Shown here piece after piece: positions 7,613 through 15,647 of a stretch of 64,000 bases of DNA. The stretch is from the NCBI GenBank assembly GCA_963850205.1, contig CAWKKJ010000014.1, positions 62,001 to 126,000 of the forward strand, in the 5' to 3' direction. Numbering within the stretch: the stretch's first letter is position 1; each line of letters starts with the position of its first letter. The position numbers and the translations under genes are program-made. Source of the stretch: JACVRW01 sp963850205. GTDB taxonomy: Bacteria > Actinomycetota > Thermoleophilia > Solirubrobacterales > Thermoleophilaceae. Under the pieces are notes generated by a model. That model worked only from the letters and a program-made list of their open reading frames with translations. It was not told the origin of the DNA and did no database searches.

Positions 7613-8404
7613 CTAGCGGATGATGCAGATCAGCGGCCGGCCGTCGGCGTCACGCGCGATGCGCTCCGCCGCCGCTCGCGAGGGCCGCGCTCGCCGGGGG
7701 GCGGAGGCCGCAGGCTGCTGCTCCAGTTCGGCCAGTACCTCCTGCATGCGGCCGATCTCGATCTCCTGATCGGACTCGACGTGCCGGACGAAGGCGCCGA
7801 TCTCCGCCTCGGCTCCGCCGTTGGCTTCGGCCAGCCGCCTGGTCATCGTGAGCGCGCCGCGATGGTGGCGGATCATGTAGGCGAGAAAGCGACGGTCGAA
7901 CGTGCCTCCGCTGACCGCCGCGAGCCGCGCGAGCTCCTCCGCGCTGACCATGCCGGGCATCAGCTCGCTCCCCGGGCCGTGGTCGTCGCGATGGTCCTGG
8001 GCGTTCGGAGGCTTCTCGGCTCGATCTCTGAGCCAGCGCTCCATCACCTCGATCTCGCTCTCCTGGGATATCTCCGTGCGCCGCGCAAGCAGCGGGACAT
8101 CGGCGCCGGCACTGCGTTTGGGCACCATGCTCGTCATCACCAGCGCCTGTGCATGGTGATGGATCATCCCCTGCATGAAGTCGACGTCCGCGGCCGTGTT
8201 CGGCGTGGGCTTGGTGTTTGCGAGCTCCTCGGCCGAGAGCTTGCTCGACGGTTCTCCGGGGGCGCCCGGCTGCACGACGTTGGCGCCCGCCTCGGCGCTC
8301 TGCCGGCCGTCGTCGGAGTCGCCGCCGCAGCCGCCCAGCAGGACGGCAGCCACCACAGCCGGCGCCGCCCACCACGATCGCTTGCTGAGGCTGCCGTCCC
8401 CCAT
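7613..8404 (-). CDS. DUF305 domain lipoprotein
   Basis: A 263-aa exported protein with a lipobox (VAAVLLGGCGG) that would anchor it to the outer membrane face. Two DUF305 half-repeats follow: FMQGMIHHHAQALVM near residue 85 and AYMIRHHRGALTM near 180, each with the paired His and Met typical of the family, which is thought to bind metal. Start chosen at ATG 8404; an in-frame ATG at 8434 would add 10 residues. TACACA six nt before 8404 could be a -10 for a leaderless mRNA. It is divergent from the LVIVD-repeat gene. Confidence 0.8.
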   Translation of the reverse strand: MGDGSLSKRSWWAAPAVVAAVLLGGCGGDSDDGRQSAEAGANVVQPGAPGEPSSKLSAEELANTKPTPNTAADVDFMQGMIHHHAQALVMTSMVPKRSAGADVPLLARRTEISQESEIEVMERWLRDRAEKPPNAQDHRDDHGPGSELMPGMVSAEELARLAAVSGGTFDRRFLAYMIRHHRGALTMTRRLAEANGGAEAEIGAFVRHVESDQEIEIGRMQEVLAELEQQPAASAPRRARPSRAAAERIARDADGRPLICIIR

Positions 8405-8450
8405 CGAGTTTGTGTAGGGTCGCACACGGTCCATGTGCGAGGAGGCTGGA
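8405..8450. promoter_or_regulatory. divergent promoter region with an inverted repeat
   Basis: This 46-bp gap separates the DUF305 and LVIVD genes. It contains TAGGGT (8415-8420, plus strand) overlapping TACACA on the minus strand, and the inverted repeat CGCACA-N7-TGTGCG at 8421-8439, a possible operator. GAGGAGG at 8439-8445 is the ribosome site of the plus-strand gene. Confidence 0.4.
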
Positions 8451-10256
8451 ATGAGGAAGTCTCGAGCGGTGCCGGCACACGTCTCACACGGGAGGCGGAT
8501 GCGCATCGCTCTTGGCGGGGTGCTCGTGCTCATGGGGCTCTTGGCGCCGGCGGCGGCCGCGCAGCTTCCGACCACCGACGATCCACGCGTCGGGCTGGCT
8601 CCTGGACTGGAGAACCCCGGGGTCGCCAGCCAGGGGATGGACCTGTCGGCCCACCTGAACAAGCCCGCCGGATTCTTCGACCCGGCCAACCCGGGGTCGA
8701 TCGCGTTCGCGAACAGTGACCTGGCCTTCCAGGGTGACCACGCGTTCGTGGGGAACTTCAACGGCTTCAACATCTACAACATCGCCAACCCCGGGGTGCC
8801 GACCCTGCGGACCTCGGTGGTCTGCCCCGGCGGGCAGGGCGACGTCTCGGTGTATCGCAACCTGCTGTTCATGTCGGTGGAGGAGAACCGGGCCAAGACC
8901 GACTGCACCCTGGTGCCGGCGGCAACCCCCGAGACCCGGTTCCGCGGCGTGCGCATCTTCGACATCAGCAACCTGAACAACCCGGTGCAGGTGGGCGGCG
9001 TCCAGACCTGCCGCGGGTCGCACACCCACACCCTGGTCACCGACAAGGGCGACCGGAGGAACGTCTACATCTACGTCCAGGGCACCGCCGGGGTCCGACC
9101 GGAGACGGAGCTGGCGGGCTGCGAGGGCCCCGCCACCGGACCCCCGACCGGCACAGCCAATCCGGCGCGCTGGCGCATCGAGGTCATCAAGGTCCCGCTG
9201 GCGGCACCGGAGGACGCCGCCATCGTCAACGAGCCGCGCCTGTTCACCGATCCGGCCACCGGAGCGATCAACGGCCTCCAGAACGACCCGCCGACCCCGC
9301 TCCACCCGTCAGGGATCCCGTGGCAGCCGATGCCGACCACCGACTCCTGCCATGACATCACCGTGTATCCGAAGCTCGACCTGGCGGCCGGCGCGTGTGA
9401 GGGCAACGGCCTGCTGATCGACATCAGCGACCCGGCGAACCCGCGGCGGATCGACGCCGTCGCCGACCCGCTCTTCGCCTACTGGCACGGGGCGACCTTC
9501 ACCAACGACGGCAAGACCGTGATGTTCACCGACGAGTGGGGCGGCGGCACCAATCCCCGCTGCCGCGCCGCCGACCAGCTCAGCTGGGGCGGCAACTCGA
9601 TCTACGACATCGTCCGCGGCAAGCTCAGGTTCCGCAGTCGCTACAAGGTGCCGATGGTCCAGACCGACCAGGAGAACTGCGTCAGCCATATCCCGTCGCT
9701 CGTCCCGGTCCCCGGCCGCGACGTCTTCGTCCAGGCCTGGTACCAGGGCGGCGCGTCGCTGGTGGACTTCAGCGACTCGAGGAACCCGGTCGAGATCGGC
9801 TACTACGATCGCGGGCCGATCAGCGCGACATCGCTGGTTCTCGGCGGTCTGTGGTCCACCTACTGGTACAACGGCGAGACCTACGGATCAGAGATCGCCC
9901 GCGGGTTCGACGTCTGGGGGCTGACGCCGACCGAGCAGCTGTCGCAGAACGAGATCGACGCGGCACGTGAGGTGGAGTTCAAGCGGCTGAACGTGCAGCG
10001 CCAGGACCGGATCAAGTGGGATCCGAGCTTCGCGGTGGTGCGGTCGTACATCGACCAGCTGGAGCGGTCGGATGAGATCGACGCCCGGACGCTCCGGCGG
10101 GTGAACCGGTTCGTCGATCACGCCGAGCGGCTGAACGACCGCGGGCAGAGGGTCGCGGCCAAGGTCGCGCTCCGTGTCGCCCGCGCGCAGCTCGGACGCG
10201 ATCGCGAGTTCGAGGAGCTGCGCGACGCGCTGCGGGCCCTGGCGAGATCGTTGTAG
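8451..10256 (+). CDS. secreted LVIVD-repeat beta-propeller protein
   Basis: A 601-aa protein with a long signal sequence (RRMRIALGGVLVLMGLLAPA, cleavage near AAA-Q). The mature part has LVIVD-type blades: GFNIYNIANPGVPTL, RIFDISNLNNPVQVGG, LLIDISDPANPRRIDA and SLVDFSDSRNPVEIGYYD. The last 90 residues are a charged helical tail (VNRFVDHAERLNDRGQRVAA). Such propellers are extracellular; no enzymatic activity is established. The ATG at 8451 follows GAGGAGG, so the ATG at 8433 is less likely. A stem-loop follows at 10274. Confidence 0.75.
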   Translation: MRKSRAVPAHVSHGRRMRIALGGVLVLMGLLAPAAAAQLPTTDDPRVGLAPGLENPGVASQGMDLSAHLNKPAGFFDPANPGSIAFANSDLAFQGDHAFVGNFNGFNIYNIANPGVPTLRTSVVCPGGQGDVSVYRNLLFMSVEENRAKTDCTLVPAATPETRFRGVRIFDISNLNNPVQVGGVQTCRGSHTHTLVTDKGDRRNVYIYVQGTAGVRPETELAGCEGPATGPPTGTANPARWRIEVIKVPLAAPEDAAIVNEPRLFTDPATGAINGLQNDPPTPLHPSGIPWQPMPTTDSCHDITVYPKLDLAAGACEGNGLLIDISDPANPRRIDAVADPLFAYWHGATFTNDGKTVMFTDEWGGGTNPRCRAADQLSWGGNSIYDIVRGKLRFRSRYKVPMVQTDQENCVSHIPSLVPVPGRDVFVQAWYQGGASLVDFSDSRNPVEIGYYDRGPISATSLVLGGLWSTYWYNGETYGSEIARGFDVWGLTPTEQLSQNEIDAAREVEFKRLNVQRQDRIKWDPSFAVVRSYIDQLERSDEIDARTLRRVNRFVDHAERLNDRGQRVAAKVALRVARAQLGRDREFEELRDALRALARSL

Positions 10257-10273
10257 TCGAAACGCTTTAAGGG

Positions 10274-10292
10274 GGGCGGATTCTCTCCGCCC
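10274..10292 (+). terminator. stem-loop after the LVIVD gene
   Basis: GGGCGGA, loop TTCTC, TCCGCCC: a perfect 7-bp stem 18 nt after the stop and 17 nt before the response regulator. It has no T tract, so termination would be partial or Rho-dependent. Confidence 0.5.
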
Positions 10293-10308
10293 GGCCCTTC
10301 TCCGGGCC

Positions 10309-11016
10309 ATGGACCGCATCCGCCCGCTGCTGGTGGTGGAGGACGACGAGGCCACCAGGGCCTTCCTGGTGGAGAACCTCGTGGCCGACGGCTTTCACGC
10401 CGCCGGCGCCGCGGGCGCCGCCGAGGGGCTGCGGGCGCTCGAGGTCCGGCAGCCGGCGCTGCTGGTCCTCGACCTGACGCTCCGCGACGGCAGCGGGCTC
10501 GAGCTGCTCGACCGCATCCGGTCGGCCGACGGCCTTTCCACCCGCGTGGACCCCGACCTTCCGGTCCTGGTGCTCAGTGGGCGCTCCGGCGAGGCGGACA
10601 GGGTGCGCAGCTTCGCGCGCGGTGCCGATGATCACCTGTGCAAGCCGTTTCTGTACGCCGAGCTGTTGGCCCGCATCCGCGCGCTCCTGCACCGCAGCGA
10701 GGGGCGCCGCCGCCGCGGGCTGCTCTCTGTCGGGGAGCTCTCGGTCGATCCCCACACCCGGGTGGTCCGGCTCGCCGGGCGCGCCGTCGAGCTGTCGGCC
10801 AAGGAGTTCGCCCTGCTGCACGCGCTCGCCGAGGAGCCCACGCGCGTGTACGACAAGCACCAGCTGCTGCGCGACGTGTGGGGCTACGCCACGCCGGGGA
10901 ACACGCGAACGCTGGACGCCCATGCCTGCCGGCTGCGCAAGAAGCTCAGGCCGTCCGCCCGCCCGTGGGTGGTCAACGTGCGCGGCGTGGGCTACAAGCT
11001 CACGGAGGCGGTGTGA
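10309..11016 (+). CDS. OmpR/PhoB-family response regulator
   Basis: A 235-aa DNA-binding regulator. The receiver domain has the acidic pair (VVEDDEA, residues 9-15), phospho-acceptor Asp55 (LLVLDLTLRDG), a Ser in VLVLSGRSG and Lys112 (HLCKPF). The winged helix follows from about residue 135 (ELSAKEFALLHALAE, YDKHQLLRDVWGY, HACRLRKKL, NVRGVGYKL). The ATG at 10309 is the first start that leaves the receiver intact. Its stop overlaps the kinase gene start (GTGA), so the two form one two-component operon; the pilus-type CpaB homologue downstream may be connected. Confidence 0.9.
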   Translation: MDRIRPLLVVEDDEATRAFLVENLVADGFHAAGAAGAAEGLRALEVRQPALLVLDLTLRDGSGLELLDRIRSADGLSTRVDPDLPVLVLSGRSGEADRVRSFARGADDHLCKPFLYAELLARIRALLHRSEGRRRRGLLSVGELSVDPHTRVVRLAGRAVELSAKEFALLHALAEEPTRVYDKHQLLRDVWGYATPGNTRTLDAHACRLRKKLRPSARPWVVNVRGVGYKLTEAV

Positions 11017-11705
11017 GCCTCGTCGCCGGTCTCTTGGTCGGGGTCCTAGGGCTCGCCGGAGCCCTCGTGGCCAGTCGCCGGCTACGGCGCCGGCTGGAGG
11101 CCGTGGCCTGGGCCGAGCACGAGCTCCGCGGGCCGGCCACCGCCCTCCTGCTGGCCACCGAGCGGCTGGCCCGCGAGCCCGCCGGGGCGCGCTCCTCGGC
11201 TGTTCTCGTCGCCCAGCTCGACCGCCTGCTGGCTGGGCTGGACGACCTCGAGGCGGCGCGGACGGGCCGTCGCCCGGCCGGGCACCGCGACGTCGTCGAC
11301 CTGCGCGAGTACACGCGCTCGACGCTCGCGGCGTGGGAGGGCTCGGTCCAGGCGTCGGTCGACTGGTGGACTGGGCCCGAACGCGTAGCCGTCGACCGCG
11401 GCCGCCTGGCGCAGGCGCTGGGCAACCTGATTGCGAACGCGGCCGAGCACGGCGCCGGAGAGGTACGGATCGAGGGGCGCCGCGGCGCGAGCGGGCTCCG
11501 CCTGGAGGTGAGCAACGCCCACCGGCCCGACGCCGGGTCGGCGGGCCGGCCGGCGCGCGGGCGGGGGCGAGGCCTCCGCATCGCGGCGGGCGCCGCCCGC
11601 GACCTGGGGGGTCGCCTGCGGGTGGAGAGCGGCGAGCGGGCCACGCTGGCGGTGCTCGAGCTTCCGGACGAGGCCGCCGCCCGCTCTCGGGACCGCGCGG
11701 CGTGA
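11013..11705 (+). CDS. small membrane-bound histidine kinase without a sensor domain
   Basis: A 230-aa kinase. One N-terminal membrane segment (LVAGLLVGVLGLAGALVASRR) leads straight into the phosphorylation helix with EHELRGPATALLLATE. An ATP-binding domain follows, with the N-box LGNLIANAAEHG near residue 135 and a shortened G-rich region (GRGRGLRIAAGAARDLGG). No extracytoplasmic or HAMP domain is present, so it may read membrane state or depend on a partner. GTG start overlaps the regulator stop, and its stop overlaps the next GTG. Confidence 0.8.
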   Translation: MSLVAGLLVGVLGLAGALVASRRLRRRLEAVAWAEHELRGPATALLLATERLAREPAGARSSAVLVAQLDRLLAGLDDLEAARTGRRPAGHRDVVDLREYTRSTLAAWEGSVQASVDWWTGPERVAVDRGRLAQALGNLIANAAEHGAGEVRIEGRRGASGLRLEVSNAHRPDAGSAGRPARGRGRGLRIAAGAARDLGGRLRVESGERATLAVLELPDEAAARSRDRAA

Positions 11706-12424
11706 AGGCACGGCGCCGCCGCGGCCTGGTGCTGCTGTCGCTGGCGCTGGCGAGCGGCGGTCTCGCGGCGTCGCAGGTCCACCAGCGCGAGCAGCGCGTG
11801 GAGGCTCGGGTCGGTCCGCTCGTGCCGGTGCTGGTGGCGGCCCGCGACCTGCCGGCGGGCGCCCGGCTCGGTCCTGGGGCGGTGGCCGAACGACAGGTGC
11901 CGGCCCGGTTCGTGCCCCCGGACGCCTTGGCCGCCCCCGGCGGCGTCCTGGGCGCCCGCACCGCGGCCGGCCTGGCCGCCGGCGGCTATGTGACCGCCGG
12001 GCACCTGCGCAAACCGGGCGCCGACGGGGCCGGCGGCGCCGGTGCCCTCGAGGACGGCGAGCGGGCGCTCGAAGTCGCGGTCAGCGGCGGCAGCGCGCTG
12101 GCCCAGGCGGCGGCCGGCAGCCGGGTGGACGTCGTGGTGACCACCGAGACCCGCGACAGTGCCGGCCGGACGTTCGTGGCCCTCGAGAACGTGGAGCTCC
12201 TGGGCCTGCGCGCCGCCACCGGCGCGGCCGCCCTTCCAGCAGAGGAAGCCGTCGGGGGAGCGGCCGCGGCGGCCGAGGCGCTGGCCGTGCTCCGGGTCAC
12301 GCCGCGCCAGGCCGTGTACCTCACCGCGGCGGAGAACTTCGGCCGTGAGGTGCGCCTGCTGGTCCGCCCGCCCGGGGACCGCGGCCGCACGGCGGGCGCC
12401 TCGACGACGGAGGCGGAGCTATGA
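11702..12424 (+). CDS. CpaB/RcpC-like SAF-domain pilus assembly protein
   Basis: A 240-aa exported or membrane-anchored protein. Residues 5-22 are a signal/anchor helix (RRGLVLLSLALASGGLAAS), then a SAF domain (VPVLVAARDLPAGARL ... GGYVTAGHL, about residues 38-105) and an RcpC-type region (GSRVDVVVTTETRD). This is the layout of CpaB, a periplasmic part of Flp/Tad pilus systems. It is third in an operon with a response regulator and kinase; the tadABC genes lie 29 kb away. Its TGA abuts the rpiA stop on the other strand. Confidence 0.7.
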   Translation: MKARRRRGLVLLSLALASGGLAASQVHQREQRVEARVGPLVPVLVAARDLPAGARLGPGAVAERQVPARFVPPDALAAPGGVLGARTAAGLAAGGYVTAGHLRKPGADGAGGAGALEDGERALEVAVSGGSALAQAAAGSRVDVVVTTETRDSAGRTFVALENVELLGLRAATGAAALPAEEAVGGAAAAAEALAVLRVTPRQAVYLTAAENFGREVRLLVRPPGDRGRTAGASTTEAEL

Positions 12425-13138
12425 GGCGCCGGCGCCCGGCGCACGGAGGCGCTCCAGCACCTCCACGCTCCCGTCCGGCGCCCCGAGCAGCGCCCGCTCG
12501 GCCAGCCCGATGAACAGCCCGTGCTCGACCACCCCGGGGACGAGCTTCACCTGAGGTCCCAGGGTGTCGAGGGCCAGCTCCGGGCCGAGCGGGCAGTCGA
12601 GGATGTGGTGGCCCTCGTCGGTGAGATAGGGCCGGCCGTCCGCGCCGGCGCGCAGCTCGCCCCCGGGCAGGACGGCGCCCAGGCGCCGCCGCGTGTCCTC
12701 CCACGCGAAGCGCACGACCTCGACCGGGAGCCGGAAGTGCTCGCCCAGGCGCTGGACCCGCTTCGGTGTCTCCGCCACCACCACGAACCGGCGGGCGGCC
12801 GAGATCACGATCTTCTCGCGCAGCAACGCGCCGCCGCCGCCCTTGATCAGGCGAAGCTCGGGGTCGACCTCGTCGGCGCCGTCGAGGGCGAGGTCGAGCT
12901 CCAGTGAGCCGTCGAGCTCCACGATCTCGATCCCCGCCCGGCCGGCCAGCTCAGCCGTCTTGTTGGAGGCCACCGCGGCGCGCACGTCGAGCTTGAGCGC
13001 CGCCAGGTGCTCGACCACCCGCCAGACCGCCCGGCCCGAGCCCAGGCCGATCGTCATGCCCGGCTCCACCAGGTCGACGGCCGCCGCCGCCGCCGAGTCC
13101 CGTGCGATCGCCTGCGGGTCGCCCACGCCGGGCAGCAT
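12419..13138 (-). CDS. rpiA: ribose-5-phosphate isomerase A
   Basis: A 239-aa cytosolic enzyme interconverting ribose 5-phosphate and ribulose 5-phosphate in the pentose phosphate pathway. Visible family motifs: the phosphate loop GLGSGRAVW near residue 30, SNKTAELA, LDLALDGADEVDPELRLIKG and GGGALLREKIV with the catalytic Asp and Lys. Start taken at ATG 13138; an in-frame ATG about 45 nt upstream would add a basic extension. The 3' end overlaps the cpaB-like stop by 6 nt. The 5' leader contains a dispersed hairpin repeat. Confidence 0.9.
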   Translation of the reverse strand: MLPGVGDPQAIARDSAAAAAVDLVEPGMTIGLGSGRAVWRVVEHLAALKLDVRAAVASNKTAELAGRAGIEIVELDGSLELDLALDGADEVDPELRLIKGGGGALLREKIVISAARRFVVVAETPKRVQRLGEHFRLPVEVVRFAWEDTRRRLGAVLPGGELRAGADGRPYLTDEGHHILDCPLGPELALDTLGPQVKLVPGVVEHGLFIGLAERALLGAPDGSVEVLERLRAPGAGAS

Positions 13139-13179
13139 CTCACGCCGGCCTCGACCCGGGCTGTTGCGCCTGGCGATCA

Positions 13180-13215
13180 TCCGCGCGCAGCCGGCCGAGC
13201 CGGCTGCTTGCGGCT
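13180..13215 (-). repeat. dispersed hairpin repeat, copy B
   Basis: Minus-strand copy of the 5601 element with an uninterrupted 9-bp stem (GCAGCCGGC / GCCGGCTGC, loop TCG) and flanking CCGC/GCGG. Unlike the other three it does not follow a stop codon; it lies between the divergent rpiA and lon genes, in the rpiA 5' leader. Confidence 0.7.
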
Positions 13216-13223
13216 TGCACTCC

Positions 13224-13264
13224 GTCAGGCCGCCTGACCATCCGCTAGACTTACGGAACGTAAG
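13224..13264 (+). promoter_or_regulatory. two palindromes upstream of lon
   Basis: GTCAGG-CCG-CCTGAC (13224-13238) and CTTACG-GAA-CGTAAG (13250-13264) are perfect 6-3-6 palindromes with centres 26 bp apart. The second overlaps a TAGACT -10-like hexamer at 13246. They could be operators for lon, or the first could be a short hairpin. The regulator is unknown; it is not the HspR (HAIR) consensus. Confidence 0.4.
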
Positions 13265-13290
13265 CTTCTTCCCCTGGAGAACGAGAGACC

Positions 13291-15576
13291 ATGGAGACAC
13301 TCCTGCTGATACCGGTGGACGACTCGGTCGTCTACCCGAACATGCAAGTGACGCTCGCGGTCGACGCGGGCACCGAAGAGCGCGTGGTGTTGGTGCCCCG
13401 CAAGGGCGACGAGTTCGGCAGCGTCGGCACGGTGGCTGCCGTGCTCGAGCAGGTGCGCCTGCCCGGCGGCGGTCGAGCTGTCGCGCTGGACGGACAGCAC
13501 CGCGCCCTGATCGGGGCGGCGCACACCGACGCCAGCGGCTCGCTGCGCGTGGAGGTGACCGCGCACCCGGACGACGTGCCGGTGGACGGTCGCACCCGCA
13601 ACCTCGAGCGCGAGTACCGCGCGGTGGTCGAAGAGATCCTCGACCTGCGTGGCGACGACGGCCGTGTGGCCGCGTTCGTGCGTTCGATCACCGAGCCCGG
13701 CGCCCTGGCCGACACCTCCGGCTACTCGCCCGACCTCAGCTACGAGCAGAAGGTCGAGATCCTCGAGAGCCTCGACGTGACCGAGCGGCTCGAGAAGGCG
13801 CTCGGGATGCAGCGCGAGCGACTGACCGAGCTGCAGGTCCGGGCTCGGATCCGCGACGACGTGCAGTCCGGCGCCGAGAAGCAGCAGCGCGAGTACTTCC
13901 TGCGCAAGCAGATGGAGTCCATCCGCAAGGAGCTCGACGAGGACGACGCCTCGATCGTGGAGGAGTACCGGGCCAAGATCGAGAACGCGGGCATGCCCGA
14001 AGAGGTGCGCGAGCAGGCCGAGCGCGAGCTCGGCCGGCTGGAGCGCATGGGCGAGCAGTCCGGCGAGGCCTCGATGATCCGCAGCTACCTCGATTGGCTG
14101 ATCGCCGTGCCCTGGAGCGAGCGCTCGGAGGAGCGGCTCGATCCGGTCAACGCGCGCGAGGTGCTCGACACCGACCACGCCGGCCTGGAGGACGTGAAGG
14201 ACCGTATCGTCGAGTACATCGCCGTGCGCAAGCTCCGCCAAGAGCGGGGCATCGCGGCCGACAAGCGTTCGGGCGCGATCCTGACGCTGATCGGCCCGCC
14301 GGGCACGGGCAAGACCTCGATCGGCGAGTCGATCGCCCGGGCCACGGGCCGTGAGTTCGTGCGCATGTCGCTGGGCGGCGTGCGCGACGAGGCCGAGATC
14401 CGAGGCCACCGGCGCACCTACATCGGAGCGCTGCCCGGCCGGCTGGTCCGCGCCCTGCGCGACGCAGGGACGATGAACCCGGTGATCATGCTGGACGAGG
14501 TCGACAAGGTCGGCGCCGACTGGCGCGGCGACCCCAGCGCGGCCCTGCTCGAGGTGCTCGACCCGGCGCAGAACCATTCGTTCCGCGACCACTACCTCGA
14601 CGTGGAGCTCGACCTGTCCGAGGTCGTGTTCATCGCCACCGCCAACATGGCGGAGACGATTCCCGCGCCGCTGCTCGACCGCATGGAGGTCGTGCGCTTC
14701 GACGGGTACACCACCGAGGAGAAGGTCGCGATCGCCCGCGGGTACCTGTGGCCGCGCCAGCGTGAGCGCAACGGGCTGCGCGAGGACGAGGTCTCGATCG
14801 GCGACGACGCGCTGCGTGCCGTCGTGACCGAGTACACCCGCGAGGCGGGCGTCCGCAACCTCGAGCGGGAGCTGGGCACGCTGTTGCGCAAGACCGCGAC
14901 GAAGCTCGCATCGGGAGCCGTCGAGGCCCCGGTCGAGCTCGGCGTCGAGGGACTGCGCGACGCCCTTGGGCGCCAGCGCTTCTACCAGGAGTCGGCGGAG
15001 CGCACGGCGGTGCCGGGCGTTTCCACCGGCCTCAGCGTGACCGGCGCCGGCGGCGACGTCCTCTTCATCGAGGCCACCTCGATGAAGGGCAAGGACGGCC
15101 TGGTACTCACCGGCCAGCTGGGCGACGTGATGAAGGAGTCGGCGCGAATCGCCCTCTCCTATGTGCGCGGCCACGCCGAGCGACTGGGCATCGACGAGGA
15201 CGTGTTCGACGGCCGGGAGTACCACGTGCACGTCCCGGCGGGCGCGATCCCCAAGGATGGCCCCAGCGCGGGCATCACCATGACCACCGCGCTGGCCTCG
15301 CTGCTCAGCGGGCGGCCGGTGAGGCACACGGTCGGCATGACCGGCGAGGTCACGTTGCAGGGCCGCGTGCTGCCCATCGGCGGGCTCAAGCAGAAGGTGC
15401 TGGCCGCCCACGCGGCGGGACTCACCGACGTGATCCTGCCCGAGCGAAACCGGGCCGACCTCGACGACGTGCCCGAGGAGGTCCGGGAGGCGATGACCTT
15501 CCACCCCGTGATGACGGTCGACGAGGTGCTCGACCTGGCGCTCGAGCCCACGCCTGCAGGGGCCATAGCGGCGTAG
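13291..15576 (+). CDS. lon: Lon-type ATP-dependent serine protease
   Basis: A 761-aa AAA+ protease that degrades misfolded and regulatory proteins in the cytosol. The N-terminal substrate domain starts LLLIPVDDSVVYPNM. A coiled region (KQQREYFLRKQMESIRKEL) precedes the AAA+ module with Walker A GPPGTGKTS (about residue 335), Walker B VIMLDEVDKVG and a sensor region. The protease domain carries the catalytic Ser in PKDGPSAGIT (about 660) and Lys in GGLKQKVLAA (about 702). Length is normal for Lon. The ATG follows GGAGAACGAGAG. A strong stem-loop follows the stop. Confidence 0.95.
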   Translation: METLLLIPVDDSVVYPNMQVTLAVDAGTEERVVLVPRKGDEFGSVGTVAAVLEQVRLPGGGRAVALDGQHRALIGAAHTDASGSLRVEVTAHPDDVPVDGRTRNLEREYRAVVEEILDLRGDDGRVAAFVRSITEPGALADTSGYSPDLSYEQKVEILESLDVTERLEKALGMQRERLTELQVRARIRDDVQSGAEKQQREYFLRKQMESIRKELDEDDASIVEEYRAKIENAGMPEEVREQAERELGRLERMGEQSGEASMIRSYLDWLIAVPWSERSEERLDPVNAREVLDTDHAGLEDVKDRIVEYIAVRKLRQERGIAADKRSGAILTLIGPPGTGKTSIGESIARATGREFVRMSLGGVRDEAEIRGHRRTYIGALPGRLVRALRDAGTMNPVIMLDEVDKVGADWRGDPSAALLEVLDPAQNHSFRDHYLDVELDLSEVVFIATANMAETIPAPLLDRMEVVRFDGYTTEEKVAIARGYLWPRQRERNGLREDEVSIGDDALRAVVTEYTREAGVRNLERELGTLLRKTATKLASGAVEAPVELGVEGLRDALGRQRFYQESAERTAVPGVSTGLSVTGAGGDVLFIEATSMKGKDGLVLTGQLGDVMKESARIALSYVRGHAERLGIDEDVFDGREYHVHVPAGAIPKDGPSAGITMTTALASLLSGRPVRHTVGMTGEVTLQGRVLPIGGLKQKVLAAHAAGLTDVILPERNRADLDDVPEEVREAMTFHPVMTVDEVLDLALEPTPAGAIAA

Positions 15577-15595
15577 GGCCGACCGAGCGCGAAGA

Positions 15596-15623
15596 GGCGC
15601 GGCCGCCTGACGGCGGCCGCGCC
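15596..15623 (+). terminator. lon terminator stem-loop
   Basis: GGCGCGGCCGCC, loop TGAC, GGCGGCCGCGCC: a perfect 12-bp stem 20 nt after the lon stop, followed by CCTGTT. It lies between convergent genes and could serve both. Confidence 0.8.
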
Positions 15624-15647
15624 CCTGTTGCCAGTGCCGCGAGCAAG

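Noticed and set aside
13225..15504. Minus-strand open frame covering lon
   Set aside because: Mirror of lon with no motifs; lon has all catalytic residues.
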